Source: Cubamyces lactineus
Taxonomy: Eukaryota > Basidiomycota > Agaricomycetes > Polyporales > Polyporaceae
NCBI GenBank assembly: GCA_022376465.1
Contig: JACDTU010000008.1
Location: 744,001 to 808,000, forward strand
Direction of reading: 5' to 3'
Length of the DNA stretch: 64,000 bases
Positions 1-11,800 of the stretch are shown here, piece after piece (within the stretch, counting starts at the first letter, position 1; each line of letters starts with the position of its first letter). A program made the position numbers and the translations under genes. The notes beneath the pieces were generated by a model. That model saw nothing but the letters and a program-made list of their open reading frames with translations. It had not been told where the DNA came from and searched no databases.

Positions 1-475
1 TCCTCCACCGCCTGTTCCTCTCAAAGATCAACCGTCCTCCCATTTCCCTCTCCCGGATTGTGAAGGAGACTGCGAACGCAACCGACCGTGACTCCAAGAT
101 CATCGTCACCGTCGGCACTGTGACCGATGATGTTCGCCTTTTGGAGGTGCCCAAGCTCACTGTCGCCGCCCTCCGCTTCACCCAGTCCGCCAAGGAGCGT
201 ATCTTGAAGGCTGGTGGCGAGGTCCTGACCCTTGACCAGCTCGCGCTTCGCGCCCCCACTGGTTCGAACACCATCTTGCTCCGTGGTAAGAGGAACACCC
301 GTGAGGCCGTCAAGCACTTCGGCATGGGTCCCCACAAGCACAAGAAGCCCTACACGATCTCGAAGGGCCGCAAGGTTCGTTCCGCACATGCTCGGCTGAC
401 GAGTATATGTCTAACCGTACACTACAGTTCGAGCGTGCTCGTGGTCGCCGAAAGTCCCGTGGCTTCAAGGTATAA
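1..475 (+). CDS. RPL18: 60S ribosomal protein eL18, 3' part
   Basis: The 5' end lies outside the window. The reading frame is open from base 3 to the end of the first exon at 374. A 53-bp intron (375-427, GTTCGT...ACAG) follows, and the last exon (428-475) ends in TAA. The translation shows the eL18 landmarks: a SKINRPP-type start of the fold, [41 protein letters not shown], and the basic C-terminus [15 protein letters not shown] that packs on 25S rRNA. The protein is a core component of the cytosolic large ribosomal subunit. Without splicing the frame reads through into a meaningless 245-residue extension, so the intron is needed. About the last 140 residues are visible. Identity is secure by family resemblance; only the missing 5' end limits the annotation. 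Confidence 0.95.
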
Positions 476-1672
476 GCTACCCGTCCCAAAATCGACGCAC
501 AGTCGGTGGTATGCAGCGGCAGCAGCAGAGAACAGACGACGCATTCTGTTCTATTTGGGGGGATGGCTGGCGGTATCATCTTCCCTGCATGCGAAACGGG
601 TCGCCTCTCTCACGATTGTTATGTTATACTCGCATCATCATCATCTTTGTATGGCCCTTGTACGGTTTACCATGCTTTCTATCGCCTATGCACCCCCAAC
701 CTCATTCCGAGTCCGATCATTATCCTGCGTCAACGATCAGCACTCTCGACTTGCAAAGGAATTACAGTGCGCAGTGGTCATTGCTCATCTCTCGTAAGCG
801 TGGCGCGTGCGGCGCGCAGCTGAGCTCGCGATTGATATCAATGAAATCTCCTTCGTTCTGAACTGGCCCTAGGCATCTGCCTCCGTGTTGCCGGAATTTA
901 GGTCAATGCTTTGTGTACATAATGCTCGTGATAGGATGGTGTAACGCCTTTTGTTGGCTCACGCGTGTTCACTGTTCACCGGCAACAACCTCAGTACGGA
1001 TTGGCCCACGCTGTCACCAACGCACCTCGGCGATTCATGACTGCACTGCATGTGAGTTGCCCATGTCCTATGCGAGCGTCGTATGTAATCCGCAAGCCTC
1101 TCACGTGCTAATAGCACCAAAATCCGAATTCGAATGGGCCAGACGAAGCACTGCGTGTCATGAAGAAAGCGTCAGCCTGAGCGAACGTGGCAACCACTGA
1201 CTGACGTTCAGATATCCTCCGCCTGCACCGCAGCACTGCATGCCATAGAGCGAATGCCGAGCAGCTTGCGTCCACGTCCGGCAAATGCGTCATTCGGAGA
1301 TAGCAGTCGCTGCAGGTCACGGTACAGTATCCCTACCGTGAGCCTGATCGCCCTCAGTTGCCATTCCTATACTTACCGCGCTCTAGGGATTCCAGGAATT
1401 CCGATTTGCGGTAGTCATACAGCTAACAGCATCTCCGCTACTCCTTCGGAGATTCATGTGGGTCCCCTTCGCGGCGTCGCCGGAAGGTGGTGTACACCGT
1501 TTATCCCGTCGCCGTCCTCTGAGTTCTTTCAGTGGTAGCAAAGTTGTTCGTAGCGTATAAAGGGACGCGGTCGATTCGCCATGGTGATAGCAAACACCCC
1601 TCTGCAATCACAAGCAACCAACCACAAGCAATCAACCACAAGCACGCTTTAATCCTCTAGTATTCAGACAAC
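476..1672. other. Intergenic region between eL18 and the first aldo/keto reductase
   Basis: No convincing gene is seen in about 1.2 kb. The last 500 bp resemble the region upstream of the second aldo/keto reductase gene: both contain TGCCATAGAGCGAATGCCG (about 1239 and 3717) and a CTCACGTG site (about 1099 and 3635). The duplication therefore included the promoter. A TATA-like GTATAAAGG lies at 1556. CA-rich imperfect repeats (CAACCACAAG units, 1606-1646) precede the start codon. Confidence 0.6.
1556..1564 (+). promoter_or_regulatory. TATA-like box of aldo/keto reductase gene 1
   Basis: GTATAAAGG lies about 115 bp upstream of the ATG at 1673. The second copy of the gene has TATTTAAG at a comparable distance (4034, ATG at 4122). 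Assigned by sequence and position only. Confidence 0.5.
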
Positions 1673-3314
1673 ATGGTCACAACCACTACACTCGGCGGTA
1701 CGGCTTCGAACGTCGTCGTCGCAAAGGTCATCGTAAGTCCTTCGTCAGAATTCGCGTTGGACCGGACGTTGACGCAGCATACAGCATGGCCTCATGTCCA
1801 TGACGTGAGTGAACGTGACGCGCGAGTGTACCGTGAATAGTCAATGACAGACGTACGCAGTTGGGTACCCAACCCCGTGCCTGACGAACAAGCATTCGCC
1901 GCAATCAAGGCGGGCGTCGACGCTCTCCCTCCGGGTGTTAAAATGGTTCTGAACAGCGGTAAGTCGTGCCAATTCTCCCTGACGGTCTTGAAGGTCACTC
2001 ATCCTCTGGTTTGCAGCCCAATTCTATGGCCAAGGATGGTCGACGGCCAACCTCGAGCTTCTGTCTCGCTTCTTCGACAAGTATCCGGATTACGCGGACC
2101 GCACTTTCCTCATGGTCAAGGTTGGTCCTGAGGTCATAGTCCCACCTTTGCGGTGACGCTGACAGGCCATGAACAGGGAGCGTACAATCCCGAGAAACAG
2201 GGTGCTGACTGCTCGTGAGTGTCTCTTACCGCCATGTCCTTTCTGCAGATCCATACCGATTGCCATGCGGACAGGCCCGAGAACTTGCGTCGCAGCGTGG
2301 ATACGTGCATCGCCGCCTTGCGCGGGAAGAAGAAGATCGACCTCTTCCAGCCTGCGCGCGTCGACAAATCCTTCACCATCGAGGACATCGTCAAGGCGCT
2401 CGTCGTGCTCAAGAACGAAGGCAAGTTCGACCACATCGGCCTGTCCGAGTGCTCTGCTGCTACGTTGAGGCGTGGGCATGCGGTAAGTGCTCACTCCCGG
2501 TATGTGTGCCGCTGTATCGTCTCTGACTCGCATCCGAAGGTTCACCCTATTGCTGCCGTTGAAATTGAAGTCTCCCCGACGTCCTACGAGGAGGAGACCA
2601 AGAAGGGTAGGCGAATTTTCTGCAGAAGTGAACAGCTCGGCTCACCTTCGTTCTAGTCATCGCCACTGCCGCGGAACTCGACGTCGCGGTTGCGGGCTAC
2701 TCGTGAGTAATTCACGCATACATTCGAGCGCGTATAACTGACCACTGCGGCACGAAGTCCTCTCGGCCACGGGTTGTTGACTGGAACCATCAAGAAGCGC
2801 GAGGATATTGACCGTACGTGACTACATCTTCACATCAGTCGTTCTGCACGTATCGACGCCGCGTCCCTCTTGTAGCACAAGACCATCGCGCGCACATGGC
2901 TCGTTTCCAAGAAGAGGTGAGCTGCCTCCCGATAGTCAGGTGCCGCCTCGCTCACGGCCTTGCCAGAACCTGCGACACAACCTCGTTATCGCTGAGGCGA
3001 TCACGTCCTTGGCAGCCAAGAAGGGCTGCACCCCAGCTCAGATGTGCATCGCCTGGGTAGCCTCCCTGGGCGCGAAGGTCTTGCCTCTTCCCGGCTCTTC
3101 GTGCGTCCATCTACTCTATACGCGTCCTCACCGACGGTTGACCGTTCACTTCTCGTACAGGCGCAAGGAACGCACCCTGGAGAACCTCGCTGGTGGAGAC
3201 ATCATACTTACCGAAGAGGAGAAGAAGGAAATGGCGCACATCCTGGAGACTCACCCGGTCAAAGGTGGACGCTACGCCGATCACCCGTCGACTGATTCCT
3301 TGCTCTGGGGTTGA
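1673..3314 (+). CDS. Aldo/keto reductase, pyridoxal reductase type (copy 1)
   Basis: Twelve exons: 1673-1732, 1785-1804, 1861-1958, 2017-2120, 2177-2214, 2275-2482, 2540-2606, 2657-2702, 2758-2813, 2876-2916, 2967-3100, 3161-3314. All have GT-AG borders and close to one 341-residue frame. This length fits the AKR8 family (pyridoxal reductase/pyridoxine 4-dehydrogenase, NADPH-linked, vitamin B6 salvage). Seen landmarks: HGLMSMTWVPNPVPDEQAF near the start, the catalytic Tyr in QFYG (about residue 63), the catalytic Lys in FLMVK (about 94), GLSECSAATLRR, and a VLPLPGSS-type cofactor phosphate-binding stretch. No signal peptide is seen, so it is probably cytosolic. The start was chosen because copy 2 begins identically. 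Substrate is inferred from family resemblance; other aldehydes are possible. Confidence 0.88.
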
Positions 3315-4121
3315 TGAACTTGTGTCCCCATACCTATTGCTACCTAAGTGTACCATACGAGAGTCGATAGCTCGATACGATGTGTAGTACGTAGTTGGGC
3401 TCGTTCTGAGTTAGCGGTGTTCACCACGTAGCTCACCTCTGTGTCGCCAGAATATACCGTCATTAGCAATTCATACTATGCTCGCCGATTTTGAGCATTT
3501 ACATATAATGCAGCGAGCATGAATAGGACCATCGTACGAAGTGCTCCATGAAAATCGCAGTTGCACTTTTGCGATGCCATACTACTCCGCCGCACGTAAG
3601 TGTGCAGCTTGCTTATCCCTCGTAGCCGAAGCCCCTCACGTGTCAGTAGCTCTAAAGGAAGCGCTCAATGCGTATATTGAACGTCTGCGCAGATCCTGGT
3701 TGACGTCCCGCTTCAATGCCATAGAGCGAATGCCGGATGTCTTGCGCACGCACCCGGCATAGTACGGGCTCATACGGGCCAGTCGGAGATAGCGCTTGGT
3801 GCAGACCACCACGGACCGCTCGATAGCCAGTCTCCTTCCCGCGTGCCACATCCTGCAATCCGACCCGCCGCAGTGACAGCAGTGATCATGTCCTGGCAGA
3901 TTCGTCCACTGCTGCGTCGGGAATTGGCGTGGGTCGTCTTCACTGGGAGCTGGCCGAAGCATACGTCCTTCGCTCGCCGTCGCTATCGTTCCCTCCGAGT
4001 CGGTATATAGTAGTGTCACAGTTCATCGAGGCCTATTTAAGACGGCCCTCATCCAGCATGACGACAAGCAACGCACCTCTTCAGCCACACGCCTTTATCT
4101 GTGCTGTACTATATCGACAAC
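3315..4121. other. Intergenic region with duplicated promoter of aldo/keto reductase copy 2
   Basis: About 800 bp without a supported gene. It holds the terminator of copy 1 and the promoter of copy 2. The segment from about 3630 on is recognisably related to the region upstream of copy 1 (shared TGCCATAGAGCGAATGCCG and CTCACGTG). A TATTTAAG box lies at 4034-4041, about 85 bp before the ATG. Confidence 0.55.
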
Positions 4122-5778
4122 ATGGTCGCAACTACTACGCTCGGCGGCACGGCCTCCAACGTCGTCGTCGCAAAGGTCATCGTGAGTGCTTCCCTCTTTC
4201 AGTTCGAACCAACGTTGACGCGGCATACAGCATGGCCTAATGACTATGACGTGAGTGAACTGCTCAAGCATACACGATCGCCGCAGAGTATGAACCACTC
4301 ACTACACTTATATAGCTGTGTACCCAACCCCGTGCCCGAGGAACAAGCGTTCGCCGCAATCAAGGCTGGCATTGACGCACTTCCCCCAGGAGTCAAGATG
4401 GTCCTCAACAGCTGTACGTCGCATCCAGCCCTTGGCGTCAGACGGTAGTCAATTACCCACAATACCACAGCTCAGTTCTATGGCCGCAACTGGTCCCTGG
4501 GTAACCTTGAACTTTTGTCTCGTTTCTACGAGAAGTACCCGGGTTATGCGGACCGCACTTTCCTCATGGTCAAGGTCGGTCTTCTTGGTGTCTAAGTACC
4601 CATGTTACGATACTGAGTGTTTCCGGTCAGGGTGGATTGGACACCGAGAAGCACAGAGTGGACTGCTCGTGCGTGCTTCACGCCGCCGCATCCTTCTCTC
4701 CACATAATGCTGATCGCGCGCTAGACCCGAGCACCTGCGTCGTGTAGTAGACCAGTGCATCGCCGCCCTGCGCGGCACGAAGAAGATCGACGTCTTCCAG
4801 CCCTGCCGTGTCGACAAGTCCTTCACCATCGAAGAACTCACAAAGACACTGGTGGAGCTCAAGAACGAGGGTAAATTCGACCATATCGGCCTGTCGGAGT
4901 GCTCTGCCGCTACCATGAGACGTGCGCATACGGTGAGTATATGGCGCATGCATTGTGTCTACCGTATTTCTGAGATGCTTCGAAGGTCCACCCGATAGCT
5001 ATTGTTGAGATTGAGATTTCCCCAACGTCCTACGAAGAAGAGACAAAGAAAGGTAAGGTTATTGAGCCTTGCGGGACTCCACAAAACCCGACCCACCGTC
5101 CTTCTAGTGATCGCTGCTGCAGCGGAGCTCGACATTGTCGTAGCAGGCTATTCGTGAGTGATACTGGTTAGGTGTCTGACTTATCGAGTTGACGACTGCG
5201 GCGTGAAGTCCTCTCGGACACGGACTACTGAGCGGCACAATCAAGAAGCGCGAAGATCTCGACCGTAAGTAGTCGTACCGTCGTAGTAGCAGTTCTTCAT
5301 GCATATCATGTTTGTGTTTCTCGCAGCGCAAGACTTCCGCGCGGGCATGGCTCGCTTCAAGGAAGAGGTGAGCAGGCTCACGGCAAGAGCGCATTATCGC
5401 ATCGCTCAACCGATGGACAGAACTTGCAACACAACCTCGCTATCGCCGAAGCCATTCATTCCGTGGCCGCCAAGAAGGGCTGTACCCCAGCCCAACTGTG
5501 CATCGCTTGGGTAGCGTCCCTAGGCCCCAAGGTCTTGCCTCTTCCCGGCTCTTCGTGCGTCCATTCGCTCCATTCGCTCCATACATGATAATGGACGATT
5601 CATCGCTCATTCCCTCCTGTACAGGCGCAAGGAACGCACCCTGGAGAACCTCGCTGGTGGAGATGTCATACTCTCCGAGGAGGACAAGCAGGAGATCGCC
5701 CATGTCATCGAGGCGCACCCAGTCAAAGGCGGACGATACGCCGACGATCCGTCGACCGATGCTTTGCTGTGGGGCTGA
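4122..5778 (+). CDS. Aldo/keto reductase, pyridoxal reductase type (copy 2)
   Basis: Tandem duplicate of the gene at 1673-3314. The twelve exons have exactly the same lengths: 4122-4181, 4231-4250, 4316-4413, 4471-4574, 4631-4668, 4725-4932, 4986-5052, 5108-5153, 5209-5264, 5327-5367, 5421-5554, 5625-5778. The product is again 341 residues with the QFYG Tyr and FLMVK Lys in place. Introns differ in length and sequence while exons stay in register, so the copies have been under protein-level constraint since duplication. One visible change lies at the exon 2/3 junction, where copy 1 reads T-W-V-P-N-P and copy 2 reads T-C-V-P-N-P. That Trp sits next to the nucleotide and substrate site in the family, so specificity may have shifted. 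A functional NADPH-dependent reductase is inferred. Confidence 0.87.
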
Positions 5779-8106
5779 GGTCACTTCCGCACAATCGCTC
5801 ACGACCTAGTACCGCGTCTTATTCCGGTATCTGCATCAATCTTTATATATGCCACTAGAACAAACTTGACACGCGAAGCACTTCGTATTGCTATGCCCGT
5901 GTTAGACTGCCGAGGCCCGGATTGGATGTGGATTAGTGCGTAGTTCTTATCCTCAGTGATATTATGTCCGTACTCAATACAGCTTCTCCCGCAATGATGC
6001 AGCGTTCTATATAGAACGCATGGCGATTGCGTTGGAATCCGCCGATCGTGAAGACTGCGTAATCCCTCTCGGAGTCCAAGAGCGACTCGCTCGCGGTGCA
6101 ATTAATATCAATGTTATAAGACCGCCCAGAGCAGCGGCTTCTTTTATTCGGCTCCGAGATCGGCTGTCCTCCAGTACGAGGAGGTTCGTTCTCCGGTGCG
6201 CCGAAACGCGCGGACCTTGCGCTGTGCACTGGTACTACTCGTAGTACCGTCGGGCATTCCAGTCCATCGACGGCAATGTGCTTGGTGCGTATTTTATTGG
6301 CAGCGGAACTTCTTGCTCGACTGATTGGTTTGATATTGCAGCTTTTTTGCCGGGCAAGTTCACTTTCAACGCAACCATGAGCGTGAAGCAGTGAGGAATG
6401 CCAGCTGGTAGTGGGACACCACGAAATCGAACGAGATCCGGCACCGACATAGATGAGGTTCGGGTCCGAATCTCCCGCGCTCTATACGACATCTTCAATG
6501 GAACAACCAGTACTAATGCCAGCGCAAGAAGCTGTGCGCCTCTTAGGGCCGAGCAATCGAACACCATACAGTACTGCGCGCGTCCATCCGCCAAGCTACT
6601 GTCATCCAAGTGCTAACTTCCTCCTCAGACGCACAGATGCACGAATCCACGCCCGAAGCGGTAGGAGCTAAGGCACGAAAGACAGCTGTAGCCATCCCTC
6701 ACACAAGCCGGGCCTTCCACAACGCCGGATCGAAGACGGTCGCCCAACGCCCATTCACCCACGTCTGCGACGTCCGCGCTTCTCATCAGGTGGAACGCCA
6801 CTCACGATTGGCCCGAGGGACCGTGCGGCCGCCAACTGCATCACCTCGAAGTCGCGTCCTGGGCACACGGCGGTATGCCCCGTACTGCGCCCGTGCGGGA
6901 TGAGAACCTCGCTCTTTCCCTTCTCCCCCACCACCATCTAACTCAGTGTCTCCCGGAATTGACTTCTGTCCCGTCCGTGTGGCATACAGTTCCCAGGACC
7001 CCACTGCCGCGAGGTTCGAGTCGCAGCAGCCAATGCCCAGCGCGCGACGTGAGGTCAGAAGCGCCGCGGGCTCGGAGTTGTCACTGAACGCTCGGAGAAT
7101 AGCCTGAGCTAGTACTAGTGTGCACGGCTGCGATCCAACGCGACGGGCTCGGAGTCATCCTCTTCTCAAGCTTATTGCCACCGACCGCATAGCGCACCCG
7201 CGCGCACTCCGCACGCTGGACGCTATTGACACCGGCCGTCCGAGAATGGCGGAGTGCGTTCTCTGAAATGAACCGGAAGTTCTCCCTGCCAAGTTAGCGC
7301 AAGATCGCTACCGTCCAGGGCCCTGCACCATCTTATTCTTCGACGATCGGGCCTGGAACGTCCAGGCGGCCTTGCCACAGTGGACTTGGATGCCGCACGC
7401 CGTCGGCCGTGTGCAGTGCAGACGCGCGCATCCTTCGCCGGATCTGTCGAACTCGACTTGGACTCGAGCGTCCAGGGCCGCGAAGAGGTCCAGATCCAGC
7501 GCTGCGCGACGTCGAGGAACGGCGATGTCCTGTAACTCCACAACATGTCGACGAAGAGGCGGTGCCCGCTGGGCACGTCGGTCGACGAAGTCCGTCATCG
7601 CCGTTGACTTGCCTGTCGAACTTGAGATCGTGCTGTGGCCTCCGAACCGAGGGTTCTCGACAGCACCATGCATGAATGGACGTGCGCAGGACTTCCCGAC
7701 GGGATCGGAATGAGTGCGAGTCGGATCGTCCCTGGCTTTAGTGTACGGCTGTGCAACTTCAATTGGACATTTGCCCGTAACAGCTAACTACAACATTGCG
7801 TTCCGGGTCCTATCGCCAAAGGCATGTAAGTACTTCTCCTTTGGATCGCGCAGATCGCTGAATGCATGTCCAACTGGATTTCTAGCACGCGGTCCACAGT
7901 AGCTTCTCGCATTCCGAGTAGTATTCCATCTTCACTTCAAGTTCATGGTAGGCTCCCTTCCTGCACTAGGTACATTGCACTGGCAAAAGCCTATGTCGAT
8001 CAGCCTCCGGGTCGCTGTCTCTGAGCTTCCCAAAGATCTCATGGCTCTGGAAGTTCCACCTCATCTTATCTTCTTTGGATATCTAGCCGCCGATGTTCAG
8101 CCGTGA
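5779..8106. other. Gene-poor stretch with ORF debris
   Basis: No complete gene is seen in about 2.3 kb. A short open segment (about 6270-6393, +) gives a protein-like string containing GAYFIGSGTSC and TDWFDIAAFLPGKFTFNAT. It has no start, no matching exon, and a nearby TGA, so it may be a relic of a secreted protein. Around 7800-7860 (-) a P450 heme-loop-like string is split between two frames. GC-rich overlapping ORFs at 7220-7700 have no recognisable family. Confidence 0.4.
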
Positions 8107-8114
8107 GCCGTGCA
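8107..8114 (+). repeat. Target site duplication, left copy
   Basis: GCCGTGCA immediately precedes the left end of the hAT-like element and is repeated exactly at 8879-8886. An 8-bp duplication is the hallmark of hAT superfamily insertion. Confidence 0.8.
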
Positions 8115-8878
8115 AGGACCCCTGACAATAGTAGGCGCACCCTCAGCACAAAATCGGACAAATTTGGGCCGCCGGACCCCCCTTATGCCTCTGCGATTCC
8201 GGACAAAAACCCCCGAATTTAGGCATCACCTTATGAAGATTGCCCGGACAGAAAGTGCGACCGGAGGGGCGGCTTGTGCGTCGTCCGGACAGAGCCGGAC
8301 AGTCGGCCAGCAGGCTGACCGTTGGGCCTTGGCCAAGGTCACGGATCCGGGCCGGGAGTCAATGTTCGGCCATCAGTACTAGACTACCACTGCTGGGCTT
8401 GCTGCACGTGGAGAAATGGTATAATACCTTCTACTAGTTCACAAACTCAGAAAATAAGTAGTTTGACCAGTGCGCCTCGACATTTGCGGTTATTATTGCC
8501 CTCTAGACTCTGTGTAAGCCCGAGGGTGAAGTGGAGGCAGACGCAAAAGTTCATTGCATCCTGAAACCCTTGTCTAGCCCTATGCCTTTTCAGAGAGCAG
8601 TGACTCACGGCCTATCACACGCAGCAGCCTATAGTATACGGTTATAGCGTAGTAAAGCTATGCATAAGCCGGACAGAAATTCGTTTGTATGGAGCTTCTG
8701 GAGCTAGGACGGACAATTACAGGTGGATGATTACCTTCTGCAAATGCCCGGACAAAAGCGGGGGATAGGGCCGGCAAGCCTCCGCGATGCCGGACAAAAT
8801 CTGCAAACTTTGTCCGGACATTTTTGCCAAAATTCGACCCTGTCTGCAGAGGGTTCCCCTACCATTGTCAGGGGTCCT
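8115..8878. mobile_element. hAT-like non-autonomous DNA transposon (MITE-like), 764 bp
   Basis: The left end AGGACCCCTGACAAT is the exact inverse of the right end ATTGTCAGGGGTCCT. The inverted repeat continues imperfectly for roughly 60 bp on each side (GTAGG, ACCCTC and GCA blocks conserved). Perfect 8-bp direct repeats GCCGTGCA flank the element. The interior has no transposase. It carries many copies of a CCGGACA(A/G) motif in both orientations within about 250 bp of each end. That layout fits subterminal transposase-binding repeats of hAT elements. Family assignment rests on the 8-bp duplication and repeat layout; an autonomous partner would lie elsewhere in the genome. Confidence 0.82.
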
Positions 8879-8886
8879 GCCGTGCA
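8879..8886 (+). repeat. Target site duplication, right copy
   Basis: GCCGTGCA, identical to 8107-8114, directly follows the right terminal inverted repeat of the hAT-like element. Confidence 0.8.
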
Positions 8887-11800
8887 CCGGCGTGCGTTGC
8901 ATAGACTCCTAAGAAGTCCTGTGTTGTGCAATGCGCGTGTGCGTGTGCATGCTGCGTCGCTGCTTGGACGAACGCTAGTTGATTGTGCGCCGCTCTCGAA
9001 AACATCGAGTGCTACGCATCCCACGTATCTACTGGCCTATATTGTACGATAGGATGCCACTCCAGCAGTAATAGCTGGCGGGGTGACGTAGCCCCCCCAT
9101 CTTATCAAGCTTTCAAGTCCCGCCTCTCCCTTCTCGCCTGCTCGCCTTCGAAGGTCGTCTGTCTCAAACGTCCGTACGCGTGCGTCGGAGTCTCCTACAC
9201 AGGCATTCTCCAGCCCAAAGTAGGAACACCGCAGACCTTCCACGCAGAACGCGCCCCAGCACGTGGAGACTACAAAGTTAGAACAGAAGACTACCGTAGA
9301 AGAGAGGCCAGCACAGAGCTAGCGGATTGCTAAACCCAGTGCGTCCGAGTCTCCGGAGGTGTGGTACGTCCTGGCCATCGGCGTGCCCGAGGTCCGAGGC
9401 ACGTACGGTAAGCAGCAGGTCGGGCTGGATATATCCGAGGTGCTCTATGAAGTAGGGGTGCGAGCGGCGGGATGCCAAAAGCCCTGAGCTTTACGGCAGT
9501 TGATGTAAGCTATTACTGCACGCTCGTGCACGATACCGGCGCCATGAGTTGAACTACTCAGAGGGCGGTCGAGATTCGAGGTGTCCGCATCCAGGGACGT
9601 CAACTTGTTCCCCGCCCCCGCAAGGCTAGAAGCTGCGGTTGCAAGCCTGAACTCGTCATTCGTGTTACTGTATGTGCTGACTACCCTAGTGCCGCCCCTG
9701 CAGGGCTGATCGTCTCTGTGTTGACTAGCTATTTTGTAGAGCGAGGGTCAGGTGCGCAGATTATAAGTACGGCATTGATGAGACTCGTATGATTGTCAGT
9801 CATTCATGGTGACGGTACACCGAGTCGTGCAAAGGGACCCGGGGGGAATAGAAACAGCGCTCGAGCTCGCAGACATGTCGTCATCCCACGCCAAACTCTG
9901 GGTCTCCCGCGCCTAAAGGCCTACTACACACCACACACCCGCGTCAGAGTTAACTTCAAAGGTGCGGCGCGCGACTTTCGACGAACGTTCGGACTTCGCT
10001 ACGGGGCTCCGCACCCCCAGCGACAGCGCGACAGACGCGGCTGTAGATTCCCAGAATCTGGCCGCTCCGAGTCTGACGGTAAGTTGTCAAATCGCACGTC
10101 CCAGCACCATTCGGATCCCGGTCGCAGGAGGCGAGATGTGGCTCAGGGGCCCCAAAGGGCACGACGTCGACGTCCGGCGATCATACGCATGCGCGACGCT
10201 GGAGGCTGAAGGTTTGAAGCACTGTGTATGCTCTACATAGTGCGCTTCGAGACGGGCAGCCCGGCGACGATGCCGAGACTATGTCAATAGCGGACGCGCG
10301 GATGTTCGGATGTGGGCACGCGATCGCGCATGCTTGTTGACAATGATATACACTGGTAGCCATGCAGTGTGTACTGCACGCTCTCCTCCGTCCGTCTCGG
10401 CTCCCGTCGTGCGTGCGGGCCCCCCGACTCAGAGCCCCGACGTCCATTCCGAGCCGCACCCGCAGAAGCGCGCCTGATACCACTGGTCCACTGGCCACAA
10501 GGCCTAACTGGGTACACCCGATTTGCGGCTCCGAGCCAGCGTGTTCGATCAGGAGATATCTGCCAGCGGAAGACCTCGGCGCATTCGAAAGGGAACCGGG
10601 TAACCCGAGAGAGGCGCACTGGCAGAGCGGAAGGCGGTCCTGATCATGTCGAGTGGACATGTGCAGGCTGCTGCCAGAGAGGCTGCATCATGTCCACCGG
10701 TTGCGATTTGGACGGTACGGAGCAGCCGCCTCGTTCGGAACCGGCGTCCACCAGTATCCCTCCCCCACAGTTCGTTTGACCATACTCCGTACACGACCCG
10801 TACCTGCTTCTCTGCGTGATCGCAAGCGGTAGCAGCACGCCTGATGGCACAGAAGAAGACGACAGCGCACTTACATAACTTCAGCTGCGAGGCGCAAGAT
10901 TCGGAAGAAGAAGAACCCAGGACGCATGGCGGGGAAAATTGACTAGGCACGCGACGCGTCGGAGGTTATAAGTGAGTGAGAAGTGGCGGGTGTGCTGCGC
11001 ACGCATGGCGTTCGGCGAGGGATTCGCGTTCACATTGGAATAGCGTCAACGCCTGCATGTTCGGTCGTCGATGGGCTTGGGGGGGCTCGGGAAGGCGAGC
11101 TCGAGGTTGTCGGGAGCGCACCAACTCCATCGAATGTAGGCACTCGCGCGGTCCTGCGAGCTGCGCCCGCAAGTCTCAACAGAACAAATAGGCTTCGTGC
11201 CCAAGCTCAGCCGAGCTCGCGGGCAATCGCCCGACCGAGTCTTCTGTGCCTACCTGATGATACATGAGTAGCAGGTATACCTTATCCAGTACACGTGCGA
11301 TACGCCCGAGTGCGGAGCAGGGACGATCACGTACTACTCACGCGGGGCGACGTCCCATTCAAATGTCGCGACGCGCGATCAGATTGGGGGATGCCTATCG
11401 CAGCTTAAACGAGTGACGGCACGGGCGACGCGCTCGCACTGTGCGCACCTGGGTCGTGTACGCGTGGTGCCAGGCCTAGGAGAGCGCAGCACGGTCGATG
11501 CCAGAATTTGACGTCGTCGTCGAGACATGGAGACTGATCCGGAGAGAGACACACTTATTAGTCCCGCGACGCGCGCGTATCTCAGCACACGACGCGTTGT
11601 TGCGGGATGTGGAGACGCGGACGCGGGCGAAAGCAGACATCGATGCAAGAGGCGCTAACAAAGGGGGACTATATTCCCCCAAACCCTGGATGGTGGGTTG
11701 TCAGAGTGTCAGCTTGGGAGGCCGGGAGACGCGCGCAGATCAAACTTTGGAATGACGTCTCGAGAGAGGCGGACATGAAAGGCGCGGTGAGAAGTGCGTG

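Noticed and set aside
7000..7040. tRNA-like T-loop (GAGGTTCGAGTCGC)
   Set aside because: No matching acceptor stem, D-arm or anticodon arm could be formed with the preceding 70 bases.
7790..7900. P450 heme-loop-like string on the minus strand (YMPLAIGPGTQC)
   Set aside because: Split between frames, followed by a stop, and without any other P450 motif nearby. At most a degenerate relic.
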